A stretch of DNA of 64,000 bases from Ptychodera flava. Lineage: Eukaryota; Hemichordata; Enteropneusta; Ptychoderidae. The stretch covers positions 18,365,166-18,429,165 of the forward strand of contig NC_091931.1 in the NCBI RefSeq assembly GCF_041260155.1, written 5' to 3'. This document shows positions 1-13,559 of the stretch, piece after piece; the first letter of the stretch is position 1; the number at the start of each line of letters is the position of its first letter. The notes beneath the pieces were generated by a model. That model was not told the origin of the DNA and did not search any database. It worked only from the letters and a program-made list of their open reading frames with translations. The position numbers and the translations under genes were made by a program.

Positions 1-300
1 AAACATATTGCGTTCTCCGACAAATGACAGAACAATTATTCAGTTTATTTTCGACACAAGTTCAGTCGCTACATATTAACAGATATCATATGCAAAATTC
101 AATGACAATGAACAACTGAAAGATGGCAAAATTATGGGATTCTGGGACCTAAAACGGCATGTCCGATCAGTAGCGTTGCTTTTTTACATTTGCATAGATT
201 TATGATAATCCGACTTTTGTAGGGGAAGTTCCTGTTTAAGTTCCACCAACCGACCCCCCCCCCCCGTTAAAAAAAACGTAAAAAAAAGAATGCTCCCTAA

Positions 301-783
301 GGGGCCGTGGCTAATTAAAACATACGCACGGTAAACGCAACTAAGTGTATAGTTTGCCTCGACCCCCCACACCCCGAAAGTTTGCTTGTGCGAAAATCTA
401 ACCCGGCCTCATTCTGTATCAGCATATCTACATTCGTCGCAATGAAATCACGCCCCTCTTAAATCAATCTTTGTTTAACGCAAACCCGACAATGACGCAA
501 CCAACAGAATAAAATGAATTGAAACAACAGTCATTTTACACTTGCACTGAACCACATGTATGTCAAAGGAATGCTGGTATAGTGCCGGTGCCATAATGGA
601 CACGCCAAACAATATCGCGATATTTTGCGATACATAAAAACGATTTCAAATGTGTAGCGGGACGTTGCGGTATAAAAACATGTAGTGCGCGATTTTTGTG
701 CATGGTAATGGAAATACAGTCAAACCCCCTCTCCCCTATAAACACATAAATTGCGTTTACCGTGCGCGTGTTTTAATTGCCCC
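301..783. mobile_element. Non-autonomous DNA transposon with ~35-40 bp inverted ends, copy 1
   Basis: The left end GGGGCCGTGGCTAATTAAAA and the following GCACGGTAAACGCAAC recur inverted at the right end (GTTTACCGTGCGCGTGTTTTAATTGCCCC). A second copy at 48087-48650 has the same ends and much of the same interior in the opposite orientation. No transposase frame is present. Ends are diverged, so boundaries are good to a few bases. Confidence 0.6.
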
Positions 784-1140
784 TATAAACAGATTGGCTA
801 CGATTTGTCACGGATTCATACAGCACTATTGGCTCGTGCTAGGCCATATGTCGCGTGTTGTACCAAAATCTCGTGTATGCCCTCCTGCGGCGGGAGTTAT
901 TGCTTAAGTAACCTACGAAGCATGGGTATCAGAAACACTTTCTGTGGGAGTACGCCATCGAGAATGCTCTGCTGTTATCAAATACTACCAAATCTATTTT
1001 GAATATGTGCATTCAGCACCTCGTAGCTAAAACTTTCTGTATGAGGTACCTACAGGTATCGTTCATTTTCTCTCTGGCTGCACCCCAACTTTGACCTGCT
1101 CTGTACTTTAAACTTTGAACTTATTATTTTACGTATTTTT

Positions 1141-1150
1141 TTATTTTCAG
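1141..1150 (+). promoter_or_regulatory. Probable 3' splice site upstream of the PI-PLC exon
   Basis: A long T-rich stretch from about 1127 ends in TTTTCAG, a strong acceptor. It lies 146 bp before the first ATG of the PI-PLC frame, so a noncoding first exon should lie further left. The matching donor was not identified. Confidence 0.5.
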
Positions 1151-2136
1151 GGACATATTTGACAAGCATTCTCAGTGCGTGGTTGGTGTCCAAGGACTGC
1201 CTATATCGCCTATCAAGTGCTGGTTGTTCTCTTGACTGTTTCGAAGTCGCTGTACAGTATTGTAATCGGCCACACTAGCCGGATACGACTCACAACATGA
1301 GCAACCAAGGAGGTGCCGAATACAGCGACCCAGGGACCCGTAACCCAGACTGGATGTCAAACCTAAGCGGCGATATCTCTTTAAACAACCTTTCCGTTCC
1401 TGGCACTCATAATACCATGACCTTTGATGGATACGGAGGTGACTTATTTCGGTGCCAGTCGTTGCCTCTCGAAGCCCAGTTAGAAGCCGGGATACGTTTC
1501 CTCGACATACGCTGCAGGCATTATAATGATGGCTTTCCCATTCACAATGGCGAACGTTACCAGCACTGGTCTTTCATCGATGTTCTTCGTGAAACAACGA
1601 GATTCCTCAGAAATCATCCTAGTGAGACCATACTCATGCGAATTAAGGAGGAACACACTAGCGGCGATAACAGCAGAGATATGATACACACATTCAGAAA
1701 GTACATAGGCGAGTACGATCCAAAGACATTCTGGACAGTCTCGTCAGATGAACTGCCTGAACTTAGTGATGCACGAGGTAGGATCGTCATTCTTGATGAT
1801 TTTGCCGGCGGTCAAGCTGGACCAAGCTACCGTCAAGCAACGATAGCCGATGACTTGAAAGTGAATACGATTCTTTCCGGAGATATCGACGCAAAGTGGA
1901 ACTCAGTGAGGAGCAACCTGGATAAGGCTCGTGCAGATACTTCAGATAAACTGTTTATCACCTTTTCCACTGGTGCCAGCAGTGGGGCCTACCCGAATGC
2001 AGTTGCCGCCAAAATCAACCCGAAACTGATGGGATTTTTCAGCAGTAACCCTGGTCAGAACAAGTGGGGGATCGTGGCGATGGATTTTCCGGAAGGAAGT
2101 CTGGTCGAACAGATAATCAGGACCAATTATCAGTAG
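1151..2136 (+). CDS. PI-PLC X-domain phospholipase (bacterial-type), CDS 1297-2136
   Basis: The coding sequence runs 1297-2136 (279 codons). The protein is predicted to cleave the phosphodiester bond of phosphatidylinositol or GPI-type lipids. Visible motifs are SVPGTHNTM with the likely general-base His38, FLDIRCR (residues 68-74), PIHNGERYQ with a second His83 matching the general acid, ETILMRIKEE (110-119), GRIVILDDF (161-169) and IVAMDFPEG near the C-terminus. Length and motif order match secreted bacterial PI-PLCs and their eukaryotic relatives, with no PH, EF-hand, Y or C2 domain. There is no signal peptide or membrane segment. Residue 39 is Asn, whereas the well-studied Bacillus enzyme has Asp after the catalytic His; His-Asn-Thr is also found in calcium-dependent eukaryotic PLCs. 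A pyrimidine-rich acceptor ending TTTTCAG at 1150 suggests the exon starts at 1151 with a noncoding 5' leader, and the CDS itself has no intron. Met at 1297 is the first ATG in frame. Family assignment is firm; origin by transfer is only a possibility. Confidence 0.9.
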
Positions 2137-2267
2137 CTGCCAGACATTAGAATCCTAGATACACTCATATAAAATAATAGCCGAATTGGTTTTATTCAAG
2201 TATTTTAATTTATCTATTTCAAACCAGCCATCGAGATCCAAATTACGAATGCAAAGTATGTTCTATG

Positions 2268-2273
2268 AATAAA
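2268..2273 (+). terminator. Poly(A) signal AATAAA of the PI-PLC gene
   Basis: This canonical hexamer lies 132 bp after the PI-PLC stop codon. It is the first clear AATAAA downstream of the gene. Confidence 0.45.
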
Positions 2274-4724
<2,451 letters not shown>

Positions 4725-4938
4725 AACACGATTGGAACTAATTTGGGATAATTGGTTGGTAAAGTAATGCCGATTTAATCTACAATATGTAATCTTACCT
4801 GCTTTTCTTCATACATTACACATTTGTTTTTATGAGTAATTTGCATAATTGCAACATTCAACAACATGGCACCGAAAACTTTTGAGAAATTACAACAATA
4901 TGAAAATCCAAATATTCCAAATTAGTTCCAATCGTGTT
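4725..4938. mobile_element. 214-bp MITE, copy A
   Basis: The element begins AACACGATTGGAACTAATTT and ends with its inverse (AATTAGTTCCAATCGTGTT). The second copy at 31812-32025 has exactly the same length and an alignable interior (shared AAGTAATGCCGATTTAATCTAC, then TTTTTATGAGTAATTTG). It is too short for any transposase, so it is non-autonomous. The target duplication is unclear in this copy. Confidence 0.75.
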
Positions 4939-5340
4939 ATCGTCATCAAGAGGCAGCTTATGTATGTCCGAGGCTACAAAGCTGACAATTATTGAGAAAT
5001 TGTGACTCTCCTTTTTTCCTGAACGTCGTCAAGGCTACTCGCCGCTGCCCTCCCATTACAATTTACAAAATAGCCCCATGCCAAACAATCGATATTCAGC
5101 CCCTCTGAAAACGAAAACAATTTTGCTTCTCCCTCGATCTCTTCCATGAGCAAAGTTCCTCATTGGCTCATTGCTGAAGATACCGACGACTCCTTAACTT
5201 TGCTCAGACGAGTCTAAAACTTGCCAACACACAACTGTTTGTTGTATGCCCGCTGGGTTCACAAAAGTTGCACTCGCAATGAGCAAAAATTATTACATTC
5301 CTTTCAAGATCGGAAAAGAGATTCTTGGAAACAACAACAC

Positions 5341-5475
5341 GGACCTGGTCTAGTCCCTGCCGGAGTATTTTTACTTTTGGAGATTTTTGGCCTACGTCCA
5401 TATGGGCTAAGGCCTAAAGTCTCCGAAGGCAAAAGTACTTCAGGCTCAGCAGGGACTAGACTAATACGGACCGGC
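5341..5475. repeat. Short foldback repeat with ~57-bp arms
   Basis: The left arm contains GGTCTAGTCCCTGCCGGAGT and ACTTTTGGAGA. The right arm has the inverted counterparts (CTCAGCAGGGACTAGACTA, TCTCCGAAGGCAAAAGT) around a central GGCCTACGTCC/GGGCTAAGGCC. A 120-codon open frame (5221-5583) runs across it and is probably fortuitous. Confidence 0.55.
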
Positions 5476-5900
5476 CTACATTATCTCTTCACTGGGAAGG
5501 AAAGATATCCAAGGAAAGAGGGAGATGTTACAAAGACAATAAATTTGCAAAACTTTTGTGTGTCAAGAAAAGACAAACCCTAGTACTGACATCTAAGTTA
5601 TCTTTATTAGCTAAAAATATGAAATAATTCTTGCGTTTACCCTGAGTATACAACACTGTCACTGCATACAGGCCACAGAAGTGCCTGCCGTGTTGATTGG
5701 CTTGAATTGTCCCATGTTCACTTACTTGCTCAAAAATGTCCTTTTTACTTCCGTTTGTAAAGTTGTTCCTTGAACCATACCCAAAATCATATTGAATGTC
5801 AATTTTTCCAATTTAGCATTTCTGAATTAAATTCTTATTAATATCTTTGTCAACATATGTGCACGCACACCATGTAAGTACTATGTTTTACAGACTTATG

Positions 5901-6515
5901 GTTCCAAGACAAGAAATTGACATTTTTGAATTAACAATTCTCTAGTGTCTAATAAGCTCAGAACCCCGTAAATTATATATTTTCGAAAAGCCTAGATATG
6001 GGGAAAGATTTTGGTTACCATTGTGTCACCATTGTTTACATAAGTATCACGTGACAGGTAGTTTGCAAAACCTCTTGAAACTCGGTTTTCCCCATGTTTT
6101 GTTTCAATGCTTTTAGATATGCGACTGAAATTTGTGTGAGTGCAAGCCGTCTGAGATCTTCCAAAGTGTGTCTCAGAATTTTTTTAAAACTTCTTAAACA
6201 ATTTTATGCAGGAAAAATTACGCAAGAGATAAAAAATCTGACACACTTTGGAAGAACGTTGTGACAGCTTGCATTCCAGCAAGTTTGAGTCAGGCTTTTT
6301 GAAGTATTCATACAAAACATAGGGAAACCCGATTTTTTAAAGGTTATGCAAATTACCTGTCACGTAATGGTTATGTAAAAATGGTAACAATGTGGTCACC
6401 AAACTTTTCCCCTATATCTAGGCTTTCAGAAAATGTATACTTTACGGGGGGTTCTGAGCTTATTAACCATTAGAGAATTATTAGATTAAAAAGGTAAATT
6501 TCTTGTCTTGGAACC
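5901..6515. mobile_element. Palindromic foldback element, copy 1
   Basis: Nearly the whole 615 bp is an imperfect palindrome. GGTTCCAAGACAAGAAATT at the left is inverted at the right (AATTTCTTGTCTTGGAACC). Inner paired blocks include the TATCACGTGACAGGTA/TACCTGTCACGTAATGG pair and TTCCAAAGTGTGT/ACACACTTTGGAA. The copy at 19427-20088 shares ends and interior. No coding capacity is seen. Confidence 0.75.
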
Positions 6516-7959
6516 TTAATTTGGTACAGTGAGAAAGCAGTAAAATTTTTTATATATTTGTCTTGAGAAACCCTGTACAAACTAAGAAATATTTCTCATT
6601 GCTACACAAGTGAGTCTCTGTGTATACAGGCCACGGAAAATTAATTTTTTTTTCATAAACCACGGGGAGGAGAACTAGAAATATTCAAAACCTATAATAT
6701 TTTTATGGAAAAAAATTACGATAGAACGTGCTTACATTTGTTGTAGATATAGTACACTATATTGGACTACATACTACATTATCAATTTTAGTGTTAAAAG
6801 TGACATGAGCCACTGAAACATTGACGGTACAACCTTCGTGAAAAGTGTCTCGATCAATTCCGCTACTCCCTACCCTCCATTTGATCACTGTCTTTAATGT
6901 TTTAAAGTAAAACGCATGTACCTTTGCGCATGGATTTATCAGTCGGTGAATTCTGGCCTACAAGTGTTGGGCATTCAGTCACATATGAGCTCCAAAGCGA
7001 AGAATGTAAAACTACCGGGTGGGGTGGGGGAATTAATGTGGCATTGCCAACTTTGGAATGCAATGAAGTAAGGTTAAGGAAGACATCATGCAATGAAGTT
7101 AGGTTAAGACATCAGTGGGAAAGAAGGGAATATATTCTATGCCGTTATACAAAAGCACTTTCACTGAACAAATGTATACGAAAATGACAATAAAATTTCC
7201 TTTTATGTTTAATTGTCTCTTTTCGCCCTATGCAACTATCCGAACACACTTTCTATGGTTATCAGCATAAATTAACGAAAAAAGCACCACACACGTCATA
7301 TACGCAATGTAATTGGCCAAGTCTACATACATTGGTAATAGGCAACGCAAGCCGTTTAAGCACTAAAGTCAATGCTTATTTGGCTCACTGAGAGTGCTTT
7401 TAAAATATTCAAACATTTTTTTACATGAAGAGTCCTCTACTATCTGAGGAATATAACTATTGTTCATAACTCCCTTCAGATGATTTTATTATCCGAGGTA
7501 TAAGTCACTATGTTTACTTGCGATGAGCTTTGCGGTAAAGTTTGGGCATATATCTGAATAATCGACATGATATCAAACGAGTAATCAATTTTCAAATGAT
7601 GATAGTGCAGGGCACTGATATGAATGTACCTTCATCATAAATAAGAGTTCAAGGATGATATTCAAAAAGGAGAAAACTTCCCTCTCTAACACCCTTTAAT
7701 TCAAGGGAATTCGTCCCTCATTCAGCATTAACAAAACTTAACAGAACCAGATATGAATTGAAAACGCTCACATGTTTCAGTATGTATTGCAGTTGTCTGT
7801 GAATTTAAACTTTTGCCACATGTTTGCAAACTTCATTGAAAATTTTATGATCAACACTATGAACAATGTCCACCACAGATTAATTACAAAGATCATTAAG
7901 TGTATAAATATGTAATTATTTGAAATAAAAATACTAAATTTCTTTGACTGCTGTCATTG
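6516..7959. other. Intergenic, nothing recognised
   Basis: I see no conserved coding sequence, RNA gene or clear repeat here. The open frame near 6924-7187 lacks any domain pattern and is rejected. Confidence 0.4.
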
Positions 7960-9180
7960 TATCACAACTTTATATAGCAAGTGTTATTGCCTTTGGTCAA
8001 GTTCTTTAAGCTGTGTATGTCAAACCGTGAAAGCTCATTAACTATACAAATTATAAATTCGCTAACATGAAAATGCTAAGCATCTTTCACTTATACAACA
8101 AACTGTCCCTGCAATATACATATCAAGTTTCAGAAACTGTTTTAGAGTCCTTCAAGTCTTATTTACCGAATAGGGAAAGTTAGGTCAAGATGTGAATCAG
8201 TAACTTTCATCAACATTTTATCAAATTTCTTCAATGTACATAGCAGGTTTCATCGACTTTTAAAAGTTCTTTAAACATGCATACATAAGATTTGTTGTTT
8301 CACTACGTCAACACTTACTTTTCGTAATATTATATCATAGTATCTCAATGTATATAACAAGTTTTGTCAGTTGTAGTCAAGTCAATCAAGATATATAAAC
8401 CCGTAATTAGGAAAATGCGTAAAGTACGCAAATTAGTAATTAGCTGAAGTAAAATTCCTGAATGACTTAAGTTAGTTTCTTTAATGTCAATTGCAAGTTT
8501 TATCAACTTTGGTCATGTCAATCCAGATATAAATCCCTAGTAAGGATAGTTCGTAAAATATGCAAATTAGTAATAATTTTATTTAAAACTGCTAAAAAAC
8601 TTTTATGGTTGTTATATCAGTGTACCCTACTATATATACATAGCAAGTTTCGTCAAATTATATCCCTTATTCGGAAGGTTCGTTCAATATGCAAAGCATT
8701 GATTAGCCGAAGTGGAAATGCTAAAGGACTTTCAGTATTGTTTTAACCAGGTATCATCAATGCACATAGTATGTTTCGACAACTTTGATCGAGTTAATCC
8801 AGGCATATATCCCTAATTGGGAAAGTTCATTAAATATGCATATTAGAAATTGGATGAATTAAAAATGCCTAATGACTTTCAGTGATGTTGTATGGTAGTA
8901 TCTTCCATGTACATAGCAAGTTTCGTCAACTTTGTTGAAGTTAATCAAGATATATAATCCTAATGAGGAAAGATCATTAATTATTCAAACTAGGAATTGG
9001 TTGAAGTAAAAACGCTTAATGACTTTCAGTAATGTTAAATCATAGTGTCTTCGATATACATACTAAGTTTCGGAAATTTTATTGAGTCAATTCATAGATA
9101 TATCCCTAATTAGTGAAGTTCATTAAATACGCAAATTACAATTAAATGTCATGTTACACCTTTATGTCTTCCTTGAGCGA
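7960..9180 (+). repeat. Diverged ~150-bp tandem repeat array
   Basis: About eight imperfect units follow one another. Each has a TACATAGCAAGTTTCGTCAA-like block, then AGTCAATCCAGATATA, CCCTAATTAGGAAAGTTCAT, AATATGCAAATTAG and ATGACTTTCAGTAATG. Inverted runs of the same unit occur at about 52370-52880 and 60190-60930. There is no coding potential. Divergence between units indicates an old array. Confidence 0.75.
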
Positions 9181-11587
9181 TCAACATTTGTAGCAAATCC
9201 CATACAATTCTGTGCAACCGTTCTCATTGTATGTCTGTTTTTTTTCTCTAATCAGTAATCATCATGCATGAAATATGCAAGTCACACCGTCAGAAATCTA
9301 ATCACAGAGTTCTTGCCATTATCAAATAGAATCCATGTACTGAATTTGATTCTGATCCGATAAGCCCTTCTTGAGATATCGCGTCGACAGGCAGATAGAT
9401 AGACAGACACAGACGTCGCTGCGACATTAGCTCTCGTGTGTGAACACCTGAGATGGAAATCAAACAACGTTAATTAATATAAACTTGTATTAAATAAAAG
9501 TGTGACTGTGTAATTACACGATTGTAACTATACTTTTCTTAAAAAATGATACATGTAAACACAGCTTTTCATTTATATCATTTACAATGCCGCACCATCT
9601 GATTATATGCAAATGATATAGTTTGGACTTTGCCTGCCATCTTGTTCGTTCGAGGTGAGTGTGTAACTCAATACATGTGTGTCTACTTTGTGAATCAAAT
9701 GCATCTAATTCAAGAAGTGAGGTGGGAAGTTGTATGCAAATGAAAACAAGTGTAGCGAAGCAAAATTAACGCCACAATTCAAAGCTTAATGTGAGAAGGT
9801 AGTCTATACAAAGTTCGTACCTCTCATCTTGCAGTGTCTAATAAAATGTTATGAATATGGCGTACTGGTGAACTAAGCATTTGACTTTCAGTGAAAGTGG
9901 TCTTTTGAGAATTATAACTAAAACGTGAATGTATTTTGAGACACCTCGAAACTTTACTTGTGTCCAATTAGTCATGCATATTAGCTCTCTAGACCATTAG
10001 TTGAAATATGACACAAAACGTTTAATCTTTTCCTTACTATCCGACAATCTTTTACTGAGACTGCATTATTGTGCGGTGTAAGATTAATGTCAATTTGAAC
10101 GATGTGATTAAAGTACCCATGCTGTCATTTCCGCAATTTTAGAAATCCTGTGTGTCCTCTGTGCACATGCAAGCCACAAGTATCCACACGAAATTCGCCT
10201 ACGCAGTACAAACTGAAAAGCTAGCCAAAAAAAGGAAAAAGTCATCGTTGATGACACAGTCCCCGCCTGTTAATTGGTTCTTTGATTATAGGTCCTCGGA
10301 GAGCGAGGATAGAGTCATGTTCATTGATTGGGTCTGTGATTAAAATACTGCGATACAGATGGGGCTTAATGACCGGCAATAAGTTCATCTGTGGTGAAAA
10401 AGTAAAACCAATCTGAGTTGCCAACCAAATTACAAAAGCTCATTCAATAAGTCAAGTTGTAAATAAGGTGGAGCTGCATGTTGCCAACACAGTTTTTTAT
10501 CAAAGCAATATTTCTCATCGAAGATGACAAGAAAACCCTCTCATACTATAAATTTTAAAACAGTAGGGACTCTTAAGTTTACCACGGTAACAACAGTTTT
10601 GTCTGAAGGATGAAGTGGATGTATATTTGGGGTAAAAACCTCAATTTTGGTACTGATGATAAAAATAATTTAAGTCAAACATTTGACTCTGCTTTCCGAA
10701 ATGTAATATTTCACTTGAAAGAAGAGTGTATGTTGAAAAAACGATCACTTTATTTTGGATTATATATCCCTAATCTAAAATGGCAAGGGTTGAAAGACTG
10801 ACACTCAAAAACGTGATTACAATCATGATTAGCAAACTTAAAATGCCTCTTATTCAAAATGTGAGAACTTTATTACCAAACAAAATAGTAGTTTTGTTAT
10901 ATGAGCCATGGAATGAAAAAGAGTTCTCTTGGCTAAAAAACAATTTGAGTTTTTATCATAATATCATATAATGACGCTTAAATTTTCATTTGATCGAGTT
11001 TTTAGAGTCTGGTTGGTCTAATTTGCATATCAATTCATAATTTGCATCTGCTTGGCCTCTGTAATGTTGATTACAAATACCAATATACAGCTATTTATTT
11101 TTTCCTGCAATTGCAGAACAATTGCAGAAGTTGTTTTCAATATTGAATATAAGGCATTGTATTTTTGTCATAATGCAGGGCTTTACTTTTCAAAATTAAG
11201 ACTTATTAAAGTAAACAATATTCAAAATGGTGGCCAAAGTACAGTGTTGATAATGTACCCTGTCCTTAGGGGTCATAATAAGTGTATACACACACCTAAA
11301 TTAGTACATCCTCACAAATTTATCATGCGGCTATATTGGATTGGATCACAAAACAAAACGACGTGCAAATGCATGACATAAAGATTAATCCTTGTACCAA
11401 GTTTGAATGAAATCACTCTTGGCAGCTCTGAGATATCTGCCTGAACGTACGGATGGACGGACAGATGGACACACTCTCATGATCAAACCTATCAGTCTCC
11501 CAGACGACTAAAACAGGGTCAAAAATAGGGTCAATGCGAAGAAGTACTGTAGGATCTGGCATTTAAGAGACTCACAACACTTAAAAC
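9181..11587. other. Intergenic, nothing recognised
   Basis: AT-rich sequence with scattered 60-100 codon frames but no domain motif or exon-like block. A GACAGGCAGATAGATAGACAG stretch at 9387-9414 is simple sequence at the tail of the repeat array, and a similar GGACGGACAGATGGACAC lies near 11455. Confidence 0.4.
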
Positions 11588-12085
11588 AGTCAATAAGGTT
11601 TATTGTTGTAGCATAAAGGTTACTCAGCAGGTGTGTTCAGGTGATAGCTCTAACCGTATTCAAAGCTTGGTCTCTTTCTAAAAGGATTTTTTTTATTGTA
11701 TGTACATTGATTTGTAAAACTTGGTAATCACAATCATGGTCAAAGGTAGTATAAAATACATATTTTCATTGAGAAATACATTGATTAATTATGATTTCAT
11801 TCTTCACAAAAGTCTCATGTGTCCCTGGTAACGAAGGTATTTATGACCAAGGTACATATCAGTGGTCTGAACAATAAAATTGCAATAATTGATTTATTTG
11901 ATTTCTCGCGGCCCTAATAAGCCCAGTCTAATAGTTGAAAAGAACAAAGCATTAATATTCGAAGTAGAGAACAAATCTATCAATGACACAATGTTCAAAC
12001 TAATGTTGTATAAATCTGTAGATCCTACAATTTATCAAAAAAAACATCAAAACAAGTATCATAATGGCAATATTCAGAGTGAGTG
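11588..12085 (+). repeat. ~500-bp segmental duplication, copy 1
   Basis: Aligns along its length with 18368-18905: AAGGTTTATTGT(T/C)GTAGCATAAAGG, CTTGGTCTCTTTC, TTGTATGTACATT, CCCTGGTAA(C/T)GAAGGTATTTATGACCAA, then ACATCAAAACAAG. A partial third copy is visible near 17600-17830. Frames are broken in this copy. Confidence 0.7.
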
Positions 12086-12109
12086 TTTAGTAAAAGGGAC
12101 GCTATTGCT

Positions 12110-12325
12110 ATCTTTTTCACCAATATTGTTGCAAAACAGGTGTTGCTGATGTTGTTCGACTTACTGAAAGATGTCTATAAATTTTCGACCACAGACAACT
12201 TCCATCCCATATGCCTACACTGTGTAGAAAAACCTCGGGAAAGGAGTTTTAGTTGGTCTACTGTAAACCCCATTTGGCAAGCGTTGACCTGAGATTAAAC
12301 CACTCTGCTAACTGCTAGGCCGGTG
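12110..12325 (-). mobile_element. tRNA-related SINE relic
   Basis: On the minus strand CCTAGCAGTTAGCAGAGTGG contains a good RNA polymerase III A box (TTAGCAGAGTGG, plus coordinates 12300-12311). About 65 nt further is CTCCTTTCCCGAGG, a degraded B box, as expected for a Leu/Ser-type tRNA with a long variable arm. It continues into a non-tRNA body (TTTTTCTACACAGTGTAGGC). The B box is damaged, so this is a SINE fossil and not a tRNA gene. Confidence 0.45.
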
Positions 12326-12902
12326 TAAGCATGCGCGTGTGAAAAAAGAACACTACACAAAGTGAAAGTCAAGAGTGCAGTGTTGCAGTTTCGGAATTCC
12401 CTACCACCGATTTTCGTTTGCTCAGTTACATGTTGACGGTCAGCTTTTCATGCAGATCTTGCCGGCCAATCCTGCTCTTAGATATACCATTCTTTGCTGC
12501 TACAGATCAAATTTTTGGAATGGAAATTTCAAATGCCCACAAGCTGCAAAACGCCAAAGACAAGGCCTCATGGGTCATAGTGTCACTTGAATATTTTGGC
12601 ATAGATTGTGAACTAAATAACGGTTTCCAGAAGGTTCTTTACATAAGTAGATTACAATTTGTAAAATATTATTTTATTAAACACAATCATAGTTTATTAA
12701 TAATCATAATTATAACAACAATGGGGTTTCCAGAAGGTATTTACACAAAATATATGACATTGTTTGTAAAAAAGGAAGATTTTATTAATCTGTAACATTC
12801 ATATCAATAATTTATCAATATTCATAATTAAATTTTGATCATAACTGGAAATATCAACACAAATAATGTCTATTTATCCTGAGGCATAAATACACACATA
12901 CA

Positions 12903-13125
12903 CATATACACATACATACATACATACATACATACATACATACATACATACATACATACATACATACATACATACATACATACATACATACATACATACA
13001 TACATACATACATACATACATACATACATACATACATACATACATACATACATACATACATACATACATACATACATACATACATACATACACACATACA
13101 TACATGCATACATACATACATACAT
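12903..13125. repeat. (CATA)n microsatellite
   Basis: About 220 bp of nearly pure CATA with CACA and TGCA interruptions at the edges. Frames encoding endless Met-Tyr-Val-Cys across it are artefacts. Confidence 0.98.
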
Positions 13126-13154
13126 AGAACCTGCACTTGGATAAGGGTTGAAAA

Positions 13155-13480
13155 TTTACATTGAGCCTCGCTTTCGAGGCATACAGCTGCAAAGTTATAT
13201 ACATATAGAGCCTCGTTCTCATACAGCTGCAAAATTTTATATATATATAGGGCCTCGTTCTGATACAGCTGCAAAAAGTTTTTATATTGGGTCTTGTTCT
13301 GATACAGGTGCAAAATTTTATATACATAGGGCCTATTTCTGGTACAGCTGCAAACTTTTATATATATAGGGCCTCGTTCTGATACAGCTGCAACATTTTA
13401 TATATAGGACCTCGTTTTCGTAATACAACTGCAAAATTTTACATACAGACTCGTTTTTGAGACAGCTGGGACACAGAATT
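13155..13480 (+). repeat. ~40-bp minisatellite, about 8 units
   Basis: The unit is roughly GGGCCTCGTTCTGATACAGC followed by TGCAAAATTTTATATATA. Copies start near 13162, 13208, 13249, 13289, 13328, 13368, 13407 and 13446. Units diverge toward both ends. Confidence 0.85.
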
Positions 13481-13559
13481 ATATATATATATACATCCTC
13501 ATTTTTGAAACAAGATAGTGACTTCCAAATGTTCATATAATGTTTGTTGCAAGTGGATT

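Noticed and set aside
1172..1689. Antisense frames over the PI-PLC gene
   Set aside because: They are shadows of the strong plus-strand coding frame.
5221..5583. 120-codon plus-strand frame
   Set aside because: Crosses a short inverted repeat and shows no family motif or splice context.
10610..11381. Several 63-109 codon plus-strand frames
   Set aside because: AT-rich, no domain motif, no splice context; consistent with chance.
12200..12325. Functional tRNA gene on the minus strand
   Set aside because: The B box and acceptor stem are degraded and a SINE-like body follows.
12854..13327. Open frames of 83-157 codons on the minus strand
   Set aside because: They translate the CATA microsatellite into Met-Tyr-Val-Cys repeats. 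All frames are open because the repeat contains no stop.
13155..13480. Regular 40-bp repeats resembling a CRISPR array
   Set aside because: Units are directly tandem and diverged with no unique spacers, in eukaryotic DNA with no cas genes. It is a minisatellite.
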